64,000 bases of DNA, taken from contig NZ_VFOX01000001.1 in the NCBI RefSeq assembly GCF_006716345.1, positions 248,001 through 312,000 on the forward strand. Direction: 5' to 3'. Shown here piece by piece: positions 40,839 to 50,298 of this stretch (its first letter is position 1; every line of letters begins with the position of its first letter). The position numbers and the translations under genes are program-made. The DNA comes from Microbacterium saperdae (GTDB lineage: Bacteria; Actinomycetota; Actinomycetes; Actinomycetales; Microbacteriaceae). The notes below the pieces were generated by a model. It was not told the origin of the DNA, made no database searches, and saw only the letters and a list, made by a program, of their open reading frames with translations.

Positions 40839-41715
40839 GCTCAAGTTCGGTCTCGCCATCCCCGCGTGGGCCTGGCTTCTCGTCTTCTTCGTCGCCCCGA
40901 TCTTCATGGTCGTGGTGTTCAGCTTCGGCTACAAGCCCAGCATCTTCGCCACGCACGCCCTCGATCATCTGTCGTTCGACCGGTACCTCGAGGCGCTGTC
41001 GCCGACGTTCTTCAGCACGTTCCTGAACACGCTGTGGATCGGCATCCTCGGCACCGTGCTGTGCCTGGTGATCGGCGCGCCGGTGGCCTACTGGATCGCG
41101 GTGAAGGCGCCGCCGTCGAAGCGCGGGCTGCTGCTCGCGCTGGTGATGGTGCCGTTCTGGACGAACTTCCTGGTGCGCACGATCGGCTGGCAGGTGATCC
41201 TGGCCCCGGAGGGATGGCTGTCGCAGCTGCTGCAGGGCATCGGGGTGATCCCCGGTCCGCTCGATCTGCTCTATTCGCGCGGCGCCGTGCTGCTGGGCGT
41301 GGTCTACAACTACCTGCCGCTCATGATCCTGCCGCTGTTCGTCGCGTTCGATCGGGTGTCCGGTCCGCTGCGCGAGGCCAGCAAGGACCTCGGCGCGGGC
41401 AGCGTGTCGACCTTCCTGCGCGTCACCGTGCCGCTGGCGCGCCCCGGCATCATCGCGGGCGTGCTGCTGGTGTACATCCCGCTCATGGGCGACTACATCA
41501 CCGCCACCGTGCTGGGTGGCGCGAAGGGCAACATGATCGGTCAGGTCGTGGCGAGTCAGTTCCAGACCGCGCAGAACTGGGCGCTGGGCTCCGCGATGGC
41601 CGTGCTGCTGATCATCGTCATCATGCTGTCGATCGCCATCGCCGCCGGGCTGCTCTGGCTCGTGACGCTGCCGCTGCGACAAAGGAACCGTCTCGTCCTC
41701 GGGGAGGGATCATGA
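40831..41715 (+). CDS. potB: polyamine-type ABC transporter permease 1
   Basis: A 294-residue permease with six transmembrane helices and the EAA loop REASKDLGAGSVSTFLRVTV that contacts the ATPase. It starts at GTG 40831, overlapping the binding-protein stop by 8 bases, and its stop overlaps the next permease. PotB-type by position and length. Confidence 0.9.
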   Translation: MPKLKFGLAIPAWAWLLVFFVAPIFMVVVFSFGYKPSIFATHALDHLSFDRYLEALSPTFFSTFLNTLWIGILGTVLCLVIGAPVAYWIAVKAPPSKRGLLLALVMVPFWTNFLVRTIGWQVILAPEGWLSQLLQGIGVIPGPLDLLYSRGAVLLGVVYNYLPLMILPLFVAFDRVSGPLREASKDLGAGSVSTFLRVTVPLARPGIIAGVLLVYIPLMGDYITATVLGGAKGNMIGQVVASQFQTAQNWALGSAMAVLLIIVIMLSIAIAAGLLWLVTLPLRQRNRLVLGEGS

Positions 41716-42614
41716 CCGCCATCGCGGATGCTCCGCAGACGTCCGATGCGTCGCAGAAGAACGCGGCTCCGCGCGCTCGGCGCGGTGCCGGACGGTTCCT
41801 GCTGCCGATGTGGGCCGCGCTCGTCTTCGTGTTCCTGTTCCTGCCGATCCTCGTGATCATCGCCTACTCCTTCAACGTCGGGCGCCTGCTCGTGTCGTGG
41901 GACCACTTCGGCTTCGAGTCGTTCCTCGCGATCGTCGAGAAGCCCGCGATCCGCGATGCCGTGCTGGTCTCGGTGCGCACGGGGCTGCTCGCGGCTCTGC
42001 TCGCCACGGCCCTGGGCACGCTGGCCGGCATCGCGATGGCCCGCAACCCCGGTAAGTGGGTGTGGTGGTTCCTCGGCCTGCTGCTGCTGGTCTCGGTCAC
42101 GCCCGAGATCGTGGATGCCGTCGCGCTGCTGCCGTGGCTCGTCTTCCTCGGGCAGGACGTCGGGATCGGACTGTTCAACGACGGCACCATGAGGCTCGTG
42201 GTCGGGCAGTCACTGTTCTCGATCGCGATCGTGTCGTACATCGTGCGAGCCCGCCTGGTCGGACTCGATGCGCGGCTCGAGGAGGCTTCGGCCGACCTCT
42301 ACGCCCCGCCGGTGCGCACCTTCCTCAAGGTGACGCTGCCGCTCGCGATGCCCGCCGTGCTCGCCGGGTTTCTGCTGTCGTTCACGTTGAGCCTCGACAA
42401 TACGGTCGTCTCGGCGTTCGTGCAGGTCTCGGGTACCACGCCGTGGCCGGTCTACGTGCTGAGCGCGCTGCGCAGCGGACTGCGGCCGGAGATCGCGGCG
42501 GTCTCGACGATCATGCTGGTGCTCACGTTGCTGGCCCTCGCGCTGGTCGCGGTGGTTCTGAAGAGAGCGGGGGACTCGGCGACCGAGATCGCCCGCACGA
42601 TGGCAGGAGGATGA
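41712..42614 (+). CDS. potC: polyamine-type ABC transporter permease 2
   Basis: A 300-residue permease with six transmembrane helices after a polar N-terminal tail of about 30 residues. The EAA loop is EEASADLYAPPVRTFLKVTL. ATGA overlap with both neighbours. PotC-type by order and length. Confidence 0.9.
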   Translation: MTAIADAPQTSDASQKNAAPRARRGAGRFLLPMWAALVFVFLFLPILVIIAYSFNVGRLLVSWDHFGFESFLAIVEKPAIRDAVLVSVRTGLLAALLATALGTLAGIAMARNPGKWVWWFLGLLLLVSVTPEIVDAVALLPWLVFLGQDVGIGLFNDGTMRLVVGQSLFSIAIVSYIVRARLVGLDARLEEASADLYAPPVRTFLKVTLPLAMPAVLAGFLLSFTLSLDNTVVSAFVQVSGTTPWPVYVLSALRSGLRPEIAAVSTIMLVLTLLALALVAVVLKRAGDSATEIARTMAGG

Positions 42615-44278
42615 ACGTGGGATACGCGGATCTGGTCTTCACCGGCGGCGAACGGGGCGGACGGGTGTTCCTCTCGGACGGCGCGCGCACCACCGCCCGG
42701 ACGGTCGCGGTCACGGGCGGCATCATCAGCGCGGTCGGTCATGATATCTCGGGGCTGATCGGTCCCGACACCGCGGTCGTCGACCTGGAGGGCGGACTGC
42801 TCGTGCCGGGGTTCCAGGACGCGCACGTGCATCCGGTCTGGGGCGGGCTCGACATGCTGCGCTGCGACCTCGCGGCACTCGCGACGCGCGAGGAGTATCT
42901 GGCGCGGATCGCGGAGTACGCCGCCGCGCATCCGGATGACGAGTGGATCCTCGGCGGCGGCTGGCAGATGTCGGCGTTCCCCGGCGGCACGCCCACCGCG
43001 GCCGACCTCGACACCGTGCTGCCCGACCGCCCGGCGTTCCTGCCCAACCGTGACGGACACGGCGCCTGGGTCAACTCCCGGGCGCTCGCGCTCGCCGGCA
43101 TCACCCGCGACACCCCTGACCCCGCCGACGGCCGCATCGAACGCGACGCGGACGGCGCCCCGAGCGGCACCCTGCACGAGGGGGCGATGGGGCTGGTCAA
43201 CCGGCTGCTGCCGACCGAAGCGCCCGAACGGTTGGTCGAAGCGCTCCTGCAGGGGCAACGGCACCTGCACTCCTACGGAGTGACCGCGTGGCAGGACGCG
43301 ATCGTCGGCACCGAGTACGGCGATGCGGGAGATCCGCTGCCGGCCTACCTCAGCGCCGCCGGGTCCGGTGCGCTGACCGGCAGAGTCGTCGGCTCGCTGT
43401 GGTGGGACCGTTCGCGCGGGCTGGAGCAGATCGACGACATCGTGCGCCGTCGCGAGGAGAGCACGGTCGGGCGCTTCCGCGCGCGCAGCGTGAAGATCAT
43501 GCAGGACGGCGTCGCCGAGAACTTCACGGCTGCGATGCTGGAACCGTACTGCGACGGCCACGGGCATCCCCGGGAGGACTCCGGCATCTCGTTCGTCGAA
43601 CCCGAACTGCTCAAGGAGGCGGCGACCCGGCTCGACGCCCTCGGCTTCACGCTGCACTTCCATGCGATCGGCGACCGCGCCGTGCGCGAGTGCCTGGATG
43701 CGGTCGAGGCGGCGCTCGTCGCCAACGGCCCGCGCGGGAACCGGCACCACATCTCGCACATCCAGGTCGTGCACCCCGACGACATCCCGCGCTTCCGCGC
43801 ACTCGACGTCACCGCGAACATGCAGATGCTGTGGGCGACGCTCGAGCCGCAGATGGTCGACCTGACCCTCCCGTTCCTCGGCGAGCAGCGCAGCGGGTGG
43901 CAGTATCCGTTCGGCGACCTGCTGCGCTCCGGCGCCGCGCTCGCCGCGGGCAGCGACTGGTCGGTGAGCACGCCGAACCCGATGGCCGCGATCCATGTGG
44001 CCGTCAACCGCCGCTCCGCGCCGACCGAGTGGGAGGGCGACTACGAGCCGTTCCTGCCCGAGCAGTCGATCGATCTCGCGACCGCGCTCGCCGCGTACAC
44101 GGCCGGTTCCGCGCGCGTGAACCACCTCGACGACACCGGCACGATCGCGGTGGGGATGCGCGCCGACCTCGCCCTGCTCGACCGGGATCCGTTCGAGCAT
44201 CCGGCCGCGGAGATCGGCCTCACCGAGGTGCGCGGCACCTGGGTCGACGGGGTGCGGGTGTACGACGCCGGGGAGTGA
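42611..44278 (+). CDS. YtcJ-like amidohydrolase
   Basis: A 555-residue metal-dependent hydrolase of the Amidohydro_3 group. The first metal motif is DAHVHPVWGG (about residue 70), followed by HFHAIGDRA, HHISHIQVV and AAGSDWSVSTPNPM. Substrates of this group are mostly unknown; being the last gene of a polyamine-type transporter operon, it may hydrolyse an N-acylated or N-formylated amine taken up by that transporter. The ATG overlaps the permease stop. Confidence 0.82.
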   Translation: MNVGYADLVFTGGERGGRVFLSDGARTTARTVAVTGGIISAVGHDISGLIGPDTAVVDLEGGLLVPGFQDAHVHPVWGGLDMLRCDLAALATREEYLARIAEYAAAHPDDEWILGGGWQMSAFPGGTPTAADLDTVLPDRPAFLPNRDGHGAWVNSRALALAGITRDTPDPADGRIERDADGAPSGTLHEGAMGLVNRLLPTEAPERLVEALLQGQRHLHSYGVTAWQDAIVGTEYGDAGDPLPAYLSAAGSGALTGRVVGSLWWDRSRGLEQIDDIVRRREESTVGRFRARSVKIMQDGVAENFTAAMLEPYCDGHGHPREDSGISFVEPELLKEAATRLDALGFTLHFHAIGDRAVRECLDAVEAALVANGPRGNRHHISHIQVVHPDDIPRFRALDVTANMQMLWATLEPQMVDLTLPFLGEQRSGWQYPFGDLLRSGAALAAGSDWSVSTPNPMAAIHVAVNRRSAPTEWEGDYEPFLPEQSIDLATALAAYTAGSARVNHLDDTGTIAVGMRADLALLDRDPFEHPAAEIGLTEVRGTWVDGVRVYDAGE

Positions 44279-44293
44279 GGGTGCGGCGACCGG

Positions 44294-44328
44294 GCCGGTG
44301 ACGAATCGGTCCGCGAATCGTCACCGGC
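44294..44328. terminator. hairpin after the amidohydrolase gene
   Basis: 11-base perfect arms at 44294-44304 and 44318-44328 around a 13-base loop, 16 bases after the amidohydrolase stop. Confidence 0.55.
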
Positions 44329-44362
44329 TCCGCATTTCGTCGGGGCGACACGGCGGATGCAG

Positions 44363-44398
44363 AAGGGCCCGCGCTCGTGAGTACGAGCACGGGCCCTT
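44363..44398. terminator. bidirectional terminator between convergent genes
   Basis: Arms AAGGGCCCG and GCTCGT pair with ACGAGC and CGGGCCCTT around GAGT, with a single C-A mismatch between the two blocks. It lies 12 bases beyond the stop of the convergent aminotransferase. Confidence 0.75.
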
Positions 44399-44410
44399 CG
44401 GCACGGATGC

Positions 44411-45799
44411 TCAGCCGGCGGCGGCCTCGTCGGCCACGGCCAGTGCGCCGTCGATCGCGGTCAGGCCGCGCACCAGGTCGTCTTCGCTGATGACCAGCGG
44501 GGGAGCGACGTGCACGCGGTTGAAGTGCGTGAACGGCCAGACGCCCGCCTTCTTCGCCGCTGCCGCGAACGCACCCATCGGCGCGGCATCCGCTCCGGAG
44601 GCGTTGAACGGCACGAGCGGCTCGCGGGTCTCGCGGTCGCGCACGAGCTCGATCGCCCAGAACAGGCCACGCCCGCGCACCTCGCCCACGCTCGGGTGGG
44701 ACTCGGCCCACGCGCGCAGGGTCGGCTCGACGATGCGCTCACCGAGATCGCGCACGCGCTCCAGGATGCCGTCGCGACGGAACACCTCGAACGTCGCCAC
44801 ACCCGCGGCGCACGCGAGGGGGTGGCCCGAGTAGGTCAGCCCGCCGGCGAACGGCATGGTGTCGAACGCCGCGGCGATCCGCTCTGAGATCACGACCCCG
44901 CCGAGCGGGACGTATCCGGAGTTGACGCCCTTCGCGAAGGTGATCAGGTCGGGCTGTCCGCCGAACGCGTCGACGCCGAACCACTCGCCGAGGCGGCCAA
45001 AGCCGACCATGACCTCGTCGGCGATGTACACGATGCCGTAGCGGTCGCACAGGTCGCGCACGCCCTGCAGGTAGCCGGGCGGGGGCACGAGCACACCGTT
45101 GGTGCCGACGACTGTCTCGATGATGATCGCCGCGATGGTCTGCGGGCCTTCGAGCTGGATGGTCTGCTCGAGGTGCGCGAGCGCGCGCTCAGACTCCTGC
45201 TCCGGCGTCTCGGCGTGGAACGGCGAGCGGTACAGGTAGGGACCGAAGAAGCGGACGGTGCCGTTGTCGACGCCGTCGTTCGCCCAGCGGCGCGGGTCAC
45301 CGGTCAGCGAGATCGCGGTCGAGGTGGAGCCGTGGTAACTGCGGTACATCGACAGCACCTTGCGGCGACCCGTGAACTGGCGCGCCATGCGCACCGCGTA
45401 CTCGTTGGCCTCGGCGCCGCCGTTGGTGAAGAAGACCTTCTCGAGACCATCCGGGGCGACCTCGGCGATCAGGCGGGCGAGCTCGCCGCGCACGTCATTC
45501 GCGATCGACGGCTGGATCGTGGCGAGACGCCCGGCCTGCTGCTGGATCGCGGCGACCAGGTCGGGATGCTGGTGCCCCAGGTTCAGGTTCACCAGCTGGC
45601 TGGAGAAGTCGAGGTAGGCGTTGCCCTGGTAGTCCCAGAACGTCGAGCCCTCGCCCGCCGCGACGGGCAGCGGGTCGATCAGTGCCTGCGCACTCCAGGA
45701 GTGGAAGACGTGGCCGCGGTCGTCGGCGCGCACCTGCGCCTCCGCCTCGGGGGCGGGGAGCGGGTGCGAGACGCCGTGGCGGTCGGTGAAGTTCGTCAT
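44411..45799 (-). CDS. class III aminotransferase (beta-alanine/GABA type)
   Basis: A 462-residue PLP-dependent omega-aminotransferase. IVYIADEVMVGFGRLG (PLP-ring Asp) and ITFAKGVNSGYVPLGG (Schiff-base Lys) are clear. With mmsA directly upstream in the operon it would convert an omega-amino acid such as beta-alanine to a semialdehyde that MmsA oxidises to an acyl-CoA, a known beta-alanine route. The ATG is preceded by AGGAGC and starts 14 bases after the mmsA stop. Confidence 0.88.
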   Translation of the reverse strand: MTNFTDRHGVSHPLPAPEAEAQVRADDRGHVFHSWSAQALIDPLPVAAGEGSTFWDYQGNAYLDFSSQLVNLNLGHQHPDLVAAIQQQAGRLATIQPSIANDVRGELARLIAEVAPDGLEKVFFTNGGAEANEYAVRMARQFTGRRKVLSMYRSYHGSTSTAISLTGDPRRWANDGVDNGTVRFFGPYLYRSPFHAETPEQESERALAHLEQTIQLEGPQTIAAIIIETVVGTNGVLVPPPGYLQGVRDLCDRYGIVYIADEVMVGFGRLGEWFGVDAFGGQPDLITFAKGVNSGYVPLGGVVISERIAAAFDTMPFAGGLTYSGHPLACAAGVATFEVFRRDGILERVRDLGERIVEPTLRAWAESHPSVGEVRGRGLFWAIELVRDRETREPLVPFNASGADAAPMGAFAAAAKKAGVWPFTHFNRVHVAPPLVISEDDLVRGLTAIDGALAVADEAAAG

Positions 45800-45813
45800 C
45801 GTGGTCGCTCCTG

Positions 45814-47298
45814 TCAGTGGTTGCTCGGGAAGCCGAGGTCGATCTGCGACGGCGTGTGATCGGGCCAGCGGGTGGTGACGACCTTGGACCGGGTGTAGAA
45901 GTGCACCGACTCGGGGCCGTAGATGTGCGAGTCGCCGAACAGCGAGTCCTTCCAGCCGCCGAACGAGTAGGCGCCGATCGGCACCGGGATCGGCACGTTC
46001 ACGCCGACCATGCCGACCTCGATGTCGAACTCGTACTGCCGGGCCGTGCCGCCGTCGCGCGTGAAGATCGCGGTGCCGTTGCCGTAGGCGTTGGCGTTCA
46101 CGAGGGCGACAGCCTCGGCGTAGGTCTCGACGCGGACCACCGTGAGCACCGGGCCGAAGATCTCGTCCTCGTAGACCTTCATGCCCGGGGCGACCTGGTC
46201 GATCAGGCTGACCCCGAGGAAGAAGCCCTCGGAGTCGAACTGCTTCTGCGTGCCGTCGACGACGACCTTCGCGCCCTCGGCCTCGGCGCCGGTGACGTAG
46301 GAGGCGACGCGGTCGCGGTGCTCGCGGGTGATGAGCGGACCCATCTCGCTGTCGGCATCCGTGCCCGGGCCGATCTTCAGTCCGTCGATGCGGGAGGCGA
46401 TCGCCGAGACCAGGTCGTCGGCGATGTCGCCCACGGCGACCAGCACCGAGACGGCCATGCAGCGCTCGCCGGCGGAGCCGTAGGCGGCGGAGACCGCGGC
46501 GTCGGCGGCACCGTCGATGTCGGCATCCGGCATCACGACCATGTGGTTCTTGGCGCCGCCGAGGGCCTGCACGCGCTTGCCCGCGGCCGAGGCGCGCTGG
46601 TAGATCGAGCGGGCGATCGGGGTGGAGCCGACGAAGCTCACCGCCGAGACCTGCGGCGACTCGAGGAGCGCGTCGACGGCCTCCTTGTCGCCGTGCACGA
46701 CGTTCAGCACGCCGTCGGGCAGGCCCGCCTCGGAGAAGAGCTTCGCGATCCAGACCGCGGCGGACGGGTCCTTCTCGCTGGGCTTGAGCACGACCGTGTT
46801 ACCGCAGGCGATCGCGGAGGCCACCATCCACAGCGGCACCATCACGGGGAAGTTGAACGGGGTGATCGCGGCGACCACGCCGACCGGCTGCTTGACCGAG
46901 TGCACGTCGACGCCGCGCGAGACCTGCTCGCTGCGCTCGCCCTTGAGGAGGTGCACGAGTCCGGCGGCGAACTCGACGTTCTCGATACCGCGCGACACTT
47001 CGCCGGCGGCATCCGAGAGCACCTTGCCGTGCTCGGAGGTGACGATCGCGGCGAGCTCGGGCGTGCGGTCCTTGAGCAGCTGGCGCAGGCGGAAGAAGAC
47101 GTCGGCGCGCTTGATGAGGCTGGTCTCGCGCCACGCGGGCGCCGCGGCGGCGGCGGCGGCGATCGCAGAGTCGACCTCGGCGGTCGAGGCGAAGGCGACC
47201 TGCTTCGACACCTGGCCGGTGGCGGGATCGAAGACCTGGCCGGTGCGGGCCGCCTCGGCGGTCTCCACTCCGTTGATGACGTGACGGACGATGTCCAC
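45814..47298 (-). CDS. mmsA: methylmalonate-/malonate-semialdehyde dehydrogenase (acylating)
   Basis: A 494-residue CoA-acylating aldehyde dehydrogenase. The family mark GGAKNHMVVMPDAD replaces the usual LGG.. Glu region, and the catalytic Cys is in YGSAGERCMAVS. It turns malonate or methylmalonate semialdehyde into acetyl- or propionyl-CoA plus CO2. I start at GTG 47298 because GGAGGA lies six bases before it; the open frame upstream to 47337 lacks a site. First gene of a two-gene operon, divergent from a PucR-type regulator. Confidence 0.93.
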   Translation of the reverse strand: MDIVRHVINGVETAEAARTGQVFDPATGQVSKQVAFASTAEVDSAIAAAAAAAPAWRETSLIKRADVFFRLRQLLKDRTPELAAIVTSEHGKVLSDAAGEVSRGIENVEFAAGLVHLLKGERSEQVSRGVDVHSVKQPVGVVAAITPFNFPVMVPLWMVASAIACGNTVVLKPSEKDPSAAVWIAKLFSEAGLPDGVLNVVHGDKEAVDALLESPQVSAVSFVGSTPIARSIYQRASAAGKRVQALGGAKNHMVVMPDADIDGAADAAVSAAYGSAGERCMAVSVLVAVGDIADDLVSAIASRIDGLKIGPGTDADSEMGPLITREHRDRVASYVTGAEAEGAKVVVDGTQKQFDSEGFFLGVSLIDQVAPGMKVYEDEIFGPVLTVVRVETYAEAVALVNANAYGNGTAIFTRDGGTARQYEFDIEVGMVGVNVPIPVPIGAYSFGGWKDSLFGDSHIYGPESVHFYTRSKVVTTRWPDHTPSQIDLGFPSNH

Positions 47299-47329
47299 GA
47301 TGTTCCTCCGACTGCTGGGGAATGCGGGC

Positions 47330-47353
47330 TCGAACACTCTGACCGGTGTTCGA
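47330..47353. promoter_or_regulatory. operator in the mmsA/PucR divergent promoter
   Basis: Perfect 8-base arms TCGAACAC (47330-47337) and GTGTTCGA (47346-47353) with an 8-base spacer. It lies 32 bases from the mmsA start and 44 from the PucR-type start, where a regulator could control both. Confidence 0.65.
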
Positions 47354-47396
47354 TAGGCTTGTGCTCCTCAATGATCACAGAGCGAAGGAGCGGATC

Positions 47397-48938
47397 ATGA
47401 TGTCAGAACGTCAGGACTTCCCCTCCATCCGGACAGATCGTCCGACGCGAGACGACGCGCTCCTGACGGTCGCCGATGTGCTCGCAGAGCCCGTGCTGCA
47501 GGCCGGTGCTCCCGACGTGATCGTCGGCGGACGTGCGCTCGATGCTGCTGTGCGCTGGGTACACGTGTCCGACAGTGCCGGCGTCGCCCGCCTGCTCGAC
47601 GGCGGGGAGCTCCTGCTCAGCACCGGGGCCGGCTGGCCGACCGCTGCCGAGGAGCTGCGGGACTTCGCGCGAGGGCTGCACCAGGCCGGGGTCGCGGGCA
47701 TCGTGGTCGAGCTCGGCTCCGGCCAGGCGCGTATCCCGGATGCCGTCGTCGAGGTGTGCACGGAACGAGGACTCGCCCTGATCGCGCTGACCAGCGAGGT
47801 CAAGTTCGTCGCCGTCACGGAAGCCGTGCACCGGGCGCTGATCGCCGCGCAGACCATGGCGCTGCGCGAACGCCAGCACCTGCATGAGCTGTTCACTGCG
47901 CTGAGTCTGCGGGGGGCCCCGGCGGACGTCGTGGTCGCCGAGACTGCGCGAGCACTCGGCGCACCGGTCGTGCTCGAGAACCTGGCGCGCGAGGTCATCG
48001 CCCACGAGACGCTGCGGATTCCGGTGGCCGAGGCGCTGGGAAGGCTTCGCGAGGCGGATCGTGTGCCCGTGCAGGCGCGCGGTGTGCGGTGGGGGACCCT
48101 GCTCGCGTTGCCCGGTCCTGCGCATCCGGCCGGGCGGCTCACCGTGCTCGAGCAGGGCGCGACGGCCCTCGCCTTCGGATGCCTCGCGGACGGCGGTGAT
48201 TCCGAGTGGTCGCTGCTCGCCCAGCGCGGCCTCATCGACGACCTGCTCGGCGCGCGCTTCGCGAGTCCGGACGACATCGAGGCCCGCCTCGCGACCAGCG
48301 GCTTCATGCTGCCAGGGAGGCATTGCCACGGCATCGTGGCCCGTAGTGCGGAGTCCGCCGCACAGCTCGCGTACCGCGCGCGGCAGGCCGGAGCAGCGGT
48401 GGTCGCCGCGCGGGTGGGGGATGACGACGTCGCGCTGCTCTCGCTGCCGGCATCCGTCCCGCTCTCGGATGCGATCGCCGCGCGTATCTCCGGCCCCGAT
48501 CGCACGGTCTTCGTCGGGCCGCCTGCGGATGACGTGCTCGGGCTGCTCGCCTCGCTCCGGGCTGCGCGGGATCTGGCCGCCAGCGACCGCTCGGATGCCG
48601 GTCCGCGCGTGCGACGAGTGGACGACCGCCCGCTGGAGCGCTTCGTCGCCTCGCTGCGTGATGACCATCGCCTGCTCGCGCACAGCGAGCGGATGCTGGC
48701 GCCCGTCGTCGCGTACGACCGCGAGCGCCGTGGCGACCTGCTCGATGTGCTCACCGCACTCGTCACCCACCCGGGCAACCGCTCGGCCGCGGCGGCAGCG
48801 AGCCACCTCTCGCGCTCGGTGTTCTACCAGCGCCTCACCCTGATCGGCGACCTGCTCGACGCCGACCTCGACGACGGGGAGACGCTCGCCGCGCTCCACC
48901 TCGCCCTGCTCGCCCGCCGGAGTGAAGCTCCGGGGTGA
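47397..48938 (+). CDS. PucR-family regulator
   Basis: A 513-residue regulator. The N-terminal PucR domain contains TVADVLAEPVLQAG and GELLLSTGAGW; the C-terminal helix-turn-helix reads HPGNRSAAAAASHLSRSVFYQRL (in part) with a helical end. Relatives control purine, GABA or beta-alanine catabolism. Divergent from mmsA with a perfect dyad between them, it is the probable activator of that operon. AAGGAG lies six bases before the ATG at 47397. Confidence 0.87.
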   Translation: MMSERQDFPSIRTDRPTRDDALLTVADVLAEPVLQAGAPDVIVGGRALDAAVRWVHVSDSAGVARLLDGGELLLSTGAGWPTAAEELRDFARGLHQAGVAGIVVELGSGQARIPDAVVEVCTERGLALIALTSEVKFVAVTEAVHRALIAAQTMALRERQHLHELFTALSLRGAPADVVVAETARALGAPVVLENLAREVIAHETLRIPVAEALGRLREADRVPVQARGVRWGTLLALPGPAHPAGRLTVLEQGATALAFGCLADGGDSEWSLLAQRGLIDDLLGARFASPDDIEARLATSGFMLPGRHCHGIVARSAESAAQLAYRARQAGAAVVAARVGDDDVALLSLPASVPLSDAIAARISGPDRTVFVGPPADDVLGLLASLRAARDLAASDRSDAGPRVRRVDDRPLERFVASLRDDHRLLAHSERMLAPVVAYDRERRGDLLDVLTALVTHPGNRSAAAAASHLSRSVFYQRLTLIGDLLDADLDDGETLAALHLALLARRSEAPG

Positions 48939-48992
48939 CGCGGTCGGCGACTCGATTCGCGTGCTCGCCCCGTCTCGCGTAAGCTGTTCCGC

Positions 48993-49083
48993 GGTGACGT
49001 GTCCGAGCGGCCGAAGGTGCAACTCTCGAAAAGTTGTGTAGGGTAACCCCCTACCGTGGGTTCAAATCCCACCGTCACCGCCA
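48993..49083 (+). tRNA. tRNA-Ser (anticodon CGA)
   Basis: Acceptor stem GGTGACG pairs with CGTCACC, the anticodon stem CAACT/AGTTG holds anticodon CGA at 49027-49029, there is a long variable arm as expected for serine, the T-loop reads GGTTCAAATCCC, and CCA is encoded at 49081-49083. It decodes UCG. Confidence 0.95.
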
Positions 49084-49085
49084 CC

Positions 49086-49132
49086 ACGAAGGCCCCGACT
49101 CCCTTGGAAGCACTGGGATGCGGGGCCTTCGT
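49086..49132 (+). terminator. terminator after tRNA-Ser
   Basis: 12-base perfect arms at 49086-49097 and 49121-49132 around a 23-base loop, starting three bases after the tRNA CCA end. Confidence 0.75.
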
Positions 49133-49282
49133 CATGCGGGGAGCGGCGGTCGCGGTAAAGCAGCGGCAACACGATGCGAGATACCCGTCGCCGTCATCCT
49201 CGCGACGTCGACCGGCACAGCGACTGCCGCCTCCTCGCGGGGGACGACGCCGGATCACGGGTACTTTGTGGGAGTGACTCAC

Positions 49283-50173
49283 ATGCGTGCGGATGGCGTG
49301 GCCATCATCGGTCCCGGTGCGATCGGCTCGACGGTCGCCGCCGTCCTCCACGAGGCGGGAAGGACCCCCGGTCTATACGGTCGCACGGCTCGCGACGGCC
49401 TGGACGTGCTCGTCGGCGACGATGCCATCCGCGTGCCCGGCCCCGTGCGCACCGACCCGGAGCGTGTCGGCGGCGCGGCAGCGATGGTGTTCCTCGCGGT
49501 CAAGGCCACGCAGATCGAGGGTGCCGCGCCCTGGCTCGCGAAGCTCTGCGGGCCCGATACCGTCCTGTGCGTCCTGCAGAATGGCGTCGAGCAGCGGGCG
49601 ATGGTCTCCCCGCTCGTCCCTGAAGGCACGGTCGTCGTTCCCGCGGTCGTCTGGTTCCCCGCACAGGCGCAGGGCGACGGGTCGGTGCGGCTGCGCGGCG
49701 CGGCGCGATTGACCCTGCCGGAGGTGGCGGGCACCGAGCGGGTCGTCGAGACTCTGCGGGGGACGCGCTGCACCGTCGAGGTGGCGTCGGACTTCTCCTC
49801 CGTCGCGTGGCGTAAGCTCCTGCAGAATGCCGCGGCGGGACTCATGGCGCTCACCGGGCGGAGGGCGGGGATGTTCGCCAGGGAGGATGTCGCCGAGCTG
49901 GCCCTGCGGTACCTACGGGAGTGCTTGCGCGTCGCACGCGCCGAGGGCGCGCGACTGGACGATGGTGTTCCCGAACAGATCCTCGCCGGTTTCCGATCCT
50001 CTCCCGCCGACCTGAGCACATCGATCCTGACCGATCGTGAAGCCGGGCGCGCTCTGGAGTGGGATATCCGCAATGGTGTCATCGCCCGGCTCGGCGCCAC
50101 GCACGGCATTCCCACGCCGATCAGTGACGTCCTCACTCCGTTGCTCGCTGCGACGAGCGACGGGCCGGGTTGA
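49283..50173 (+). CDS. ketopantoate reductase-like oxidoreductase
   Basis: A 296-residue NADPH-dependent enzyme of the ApbA/PanE family. The Rossmann loop is IIGPGAIGS at the N-terminus; AVKATQ and LQNGVEQ are typical, and the C-terminal helical domain contains WRKLLQNAAAGLMALTGR. Ketopantoate reduction for pantothenate synthesis is possible, but the family includes many side activities and no other pan gene is nearby. ATG 49283 is chosen, with GGGAG eight bases before it; GTG 49274 is the alternative. Confidence 0.75.
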   Translation: MRADGVAIIGPGAIGSTVAAVLHEAGRTPGLYGRTARDGLDVLVGDDAIRVPGPVRTDPERVGGAAAMVFLAVKATQIEGAAPWLAKLCGPDTVLCVLQNGVEQRAMVSPLVPEGTVVVPAVVWFPAQAQGDGSVRLRGAARLTLPEVAGTERVVETLRGTRCTVEVASDFSSVAWRKLLQNAAAGLMALTGRRAGMFAREDVAELALRYLRECLRVARAEGARLDDGVPEQILAGFRSSPADLSTSILTDREAGRALEWDIRNGVIARLGATHGIPTPISDVLTPLLAATSDGPG

Positions 50174-50298
50174 GAGCGCGTCTGCCGAGCCGACGGGGCC
50201 TTCGCAGGTCCTGAGTCAGGCGCTACGGAAGCCGAGTGATGGCGCCAGGTGCGCGCTCGAGGGCGCAGTTCGGCGCAGTCGGTGGCGGTGTCGGGTGG

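Noticed and set aside
48993..49282. tRNA-Ser as an integration site of a mobile element
   Set aside because: The tRNA is complete, no integrase lies nearby and no repeat of the tRNA 3' end was seen downstream.
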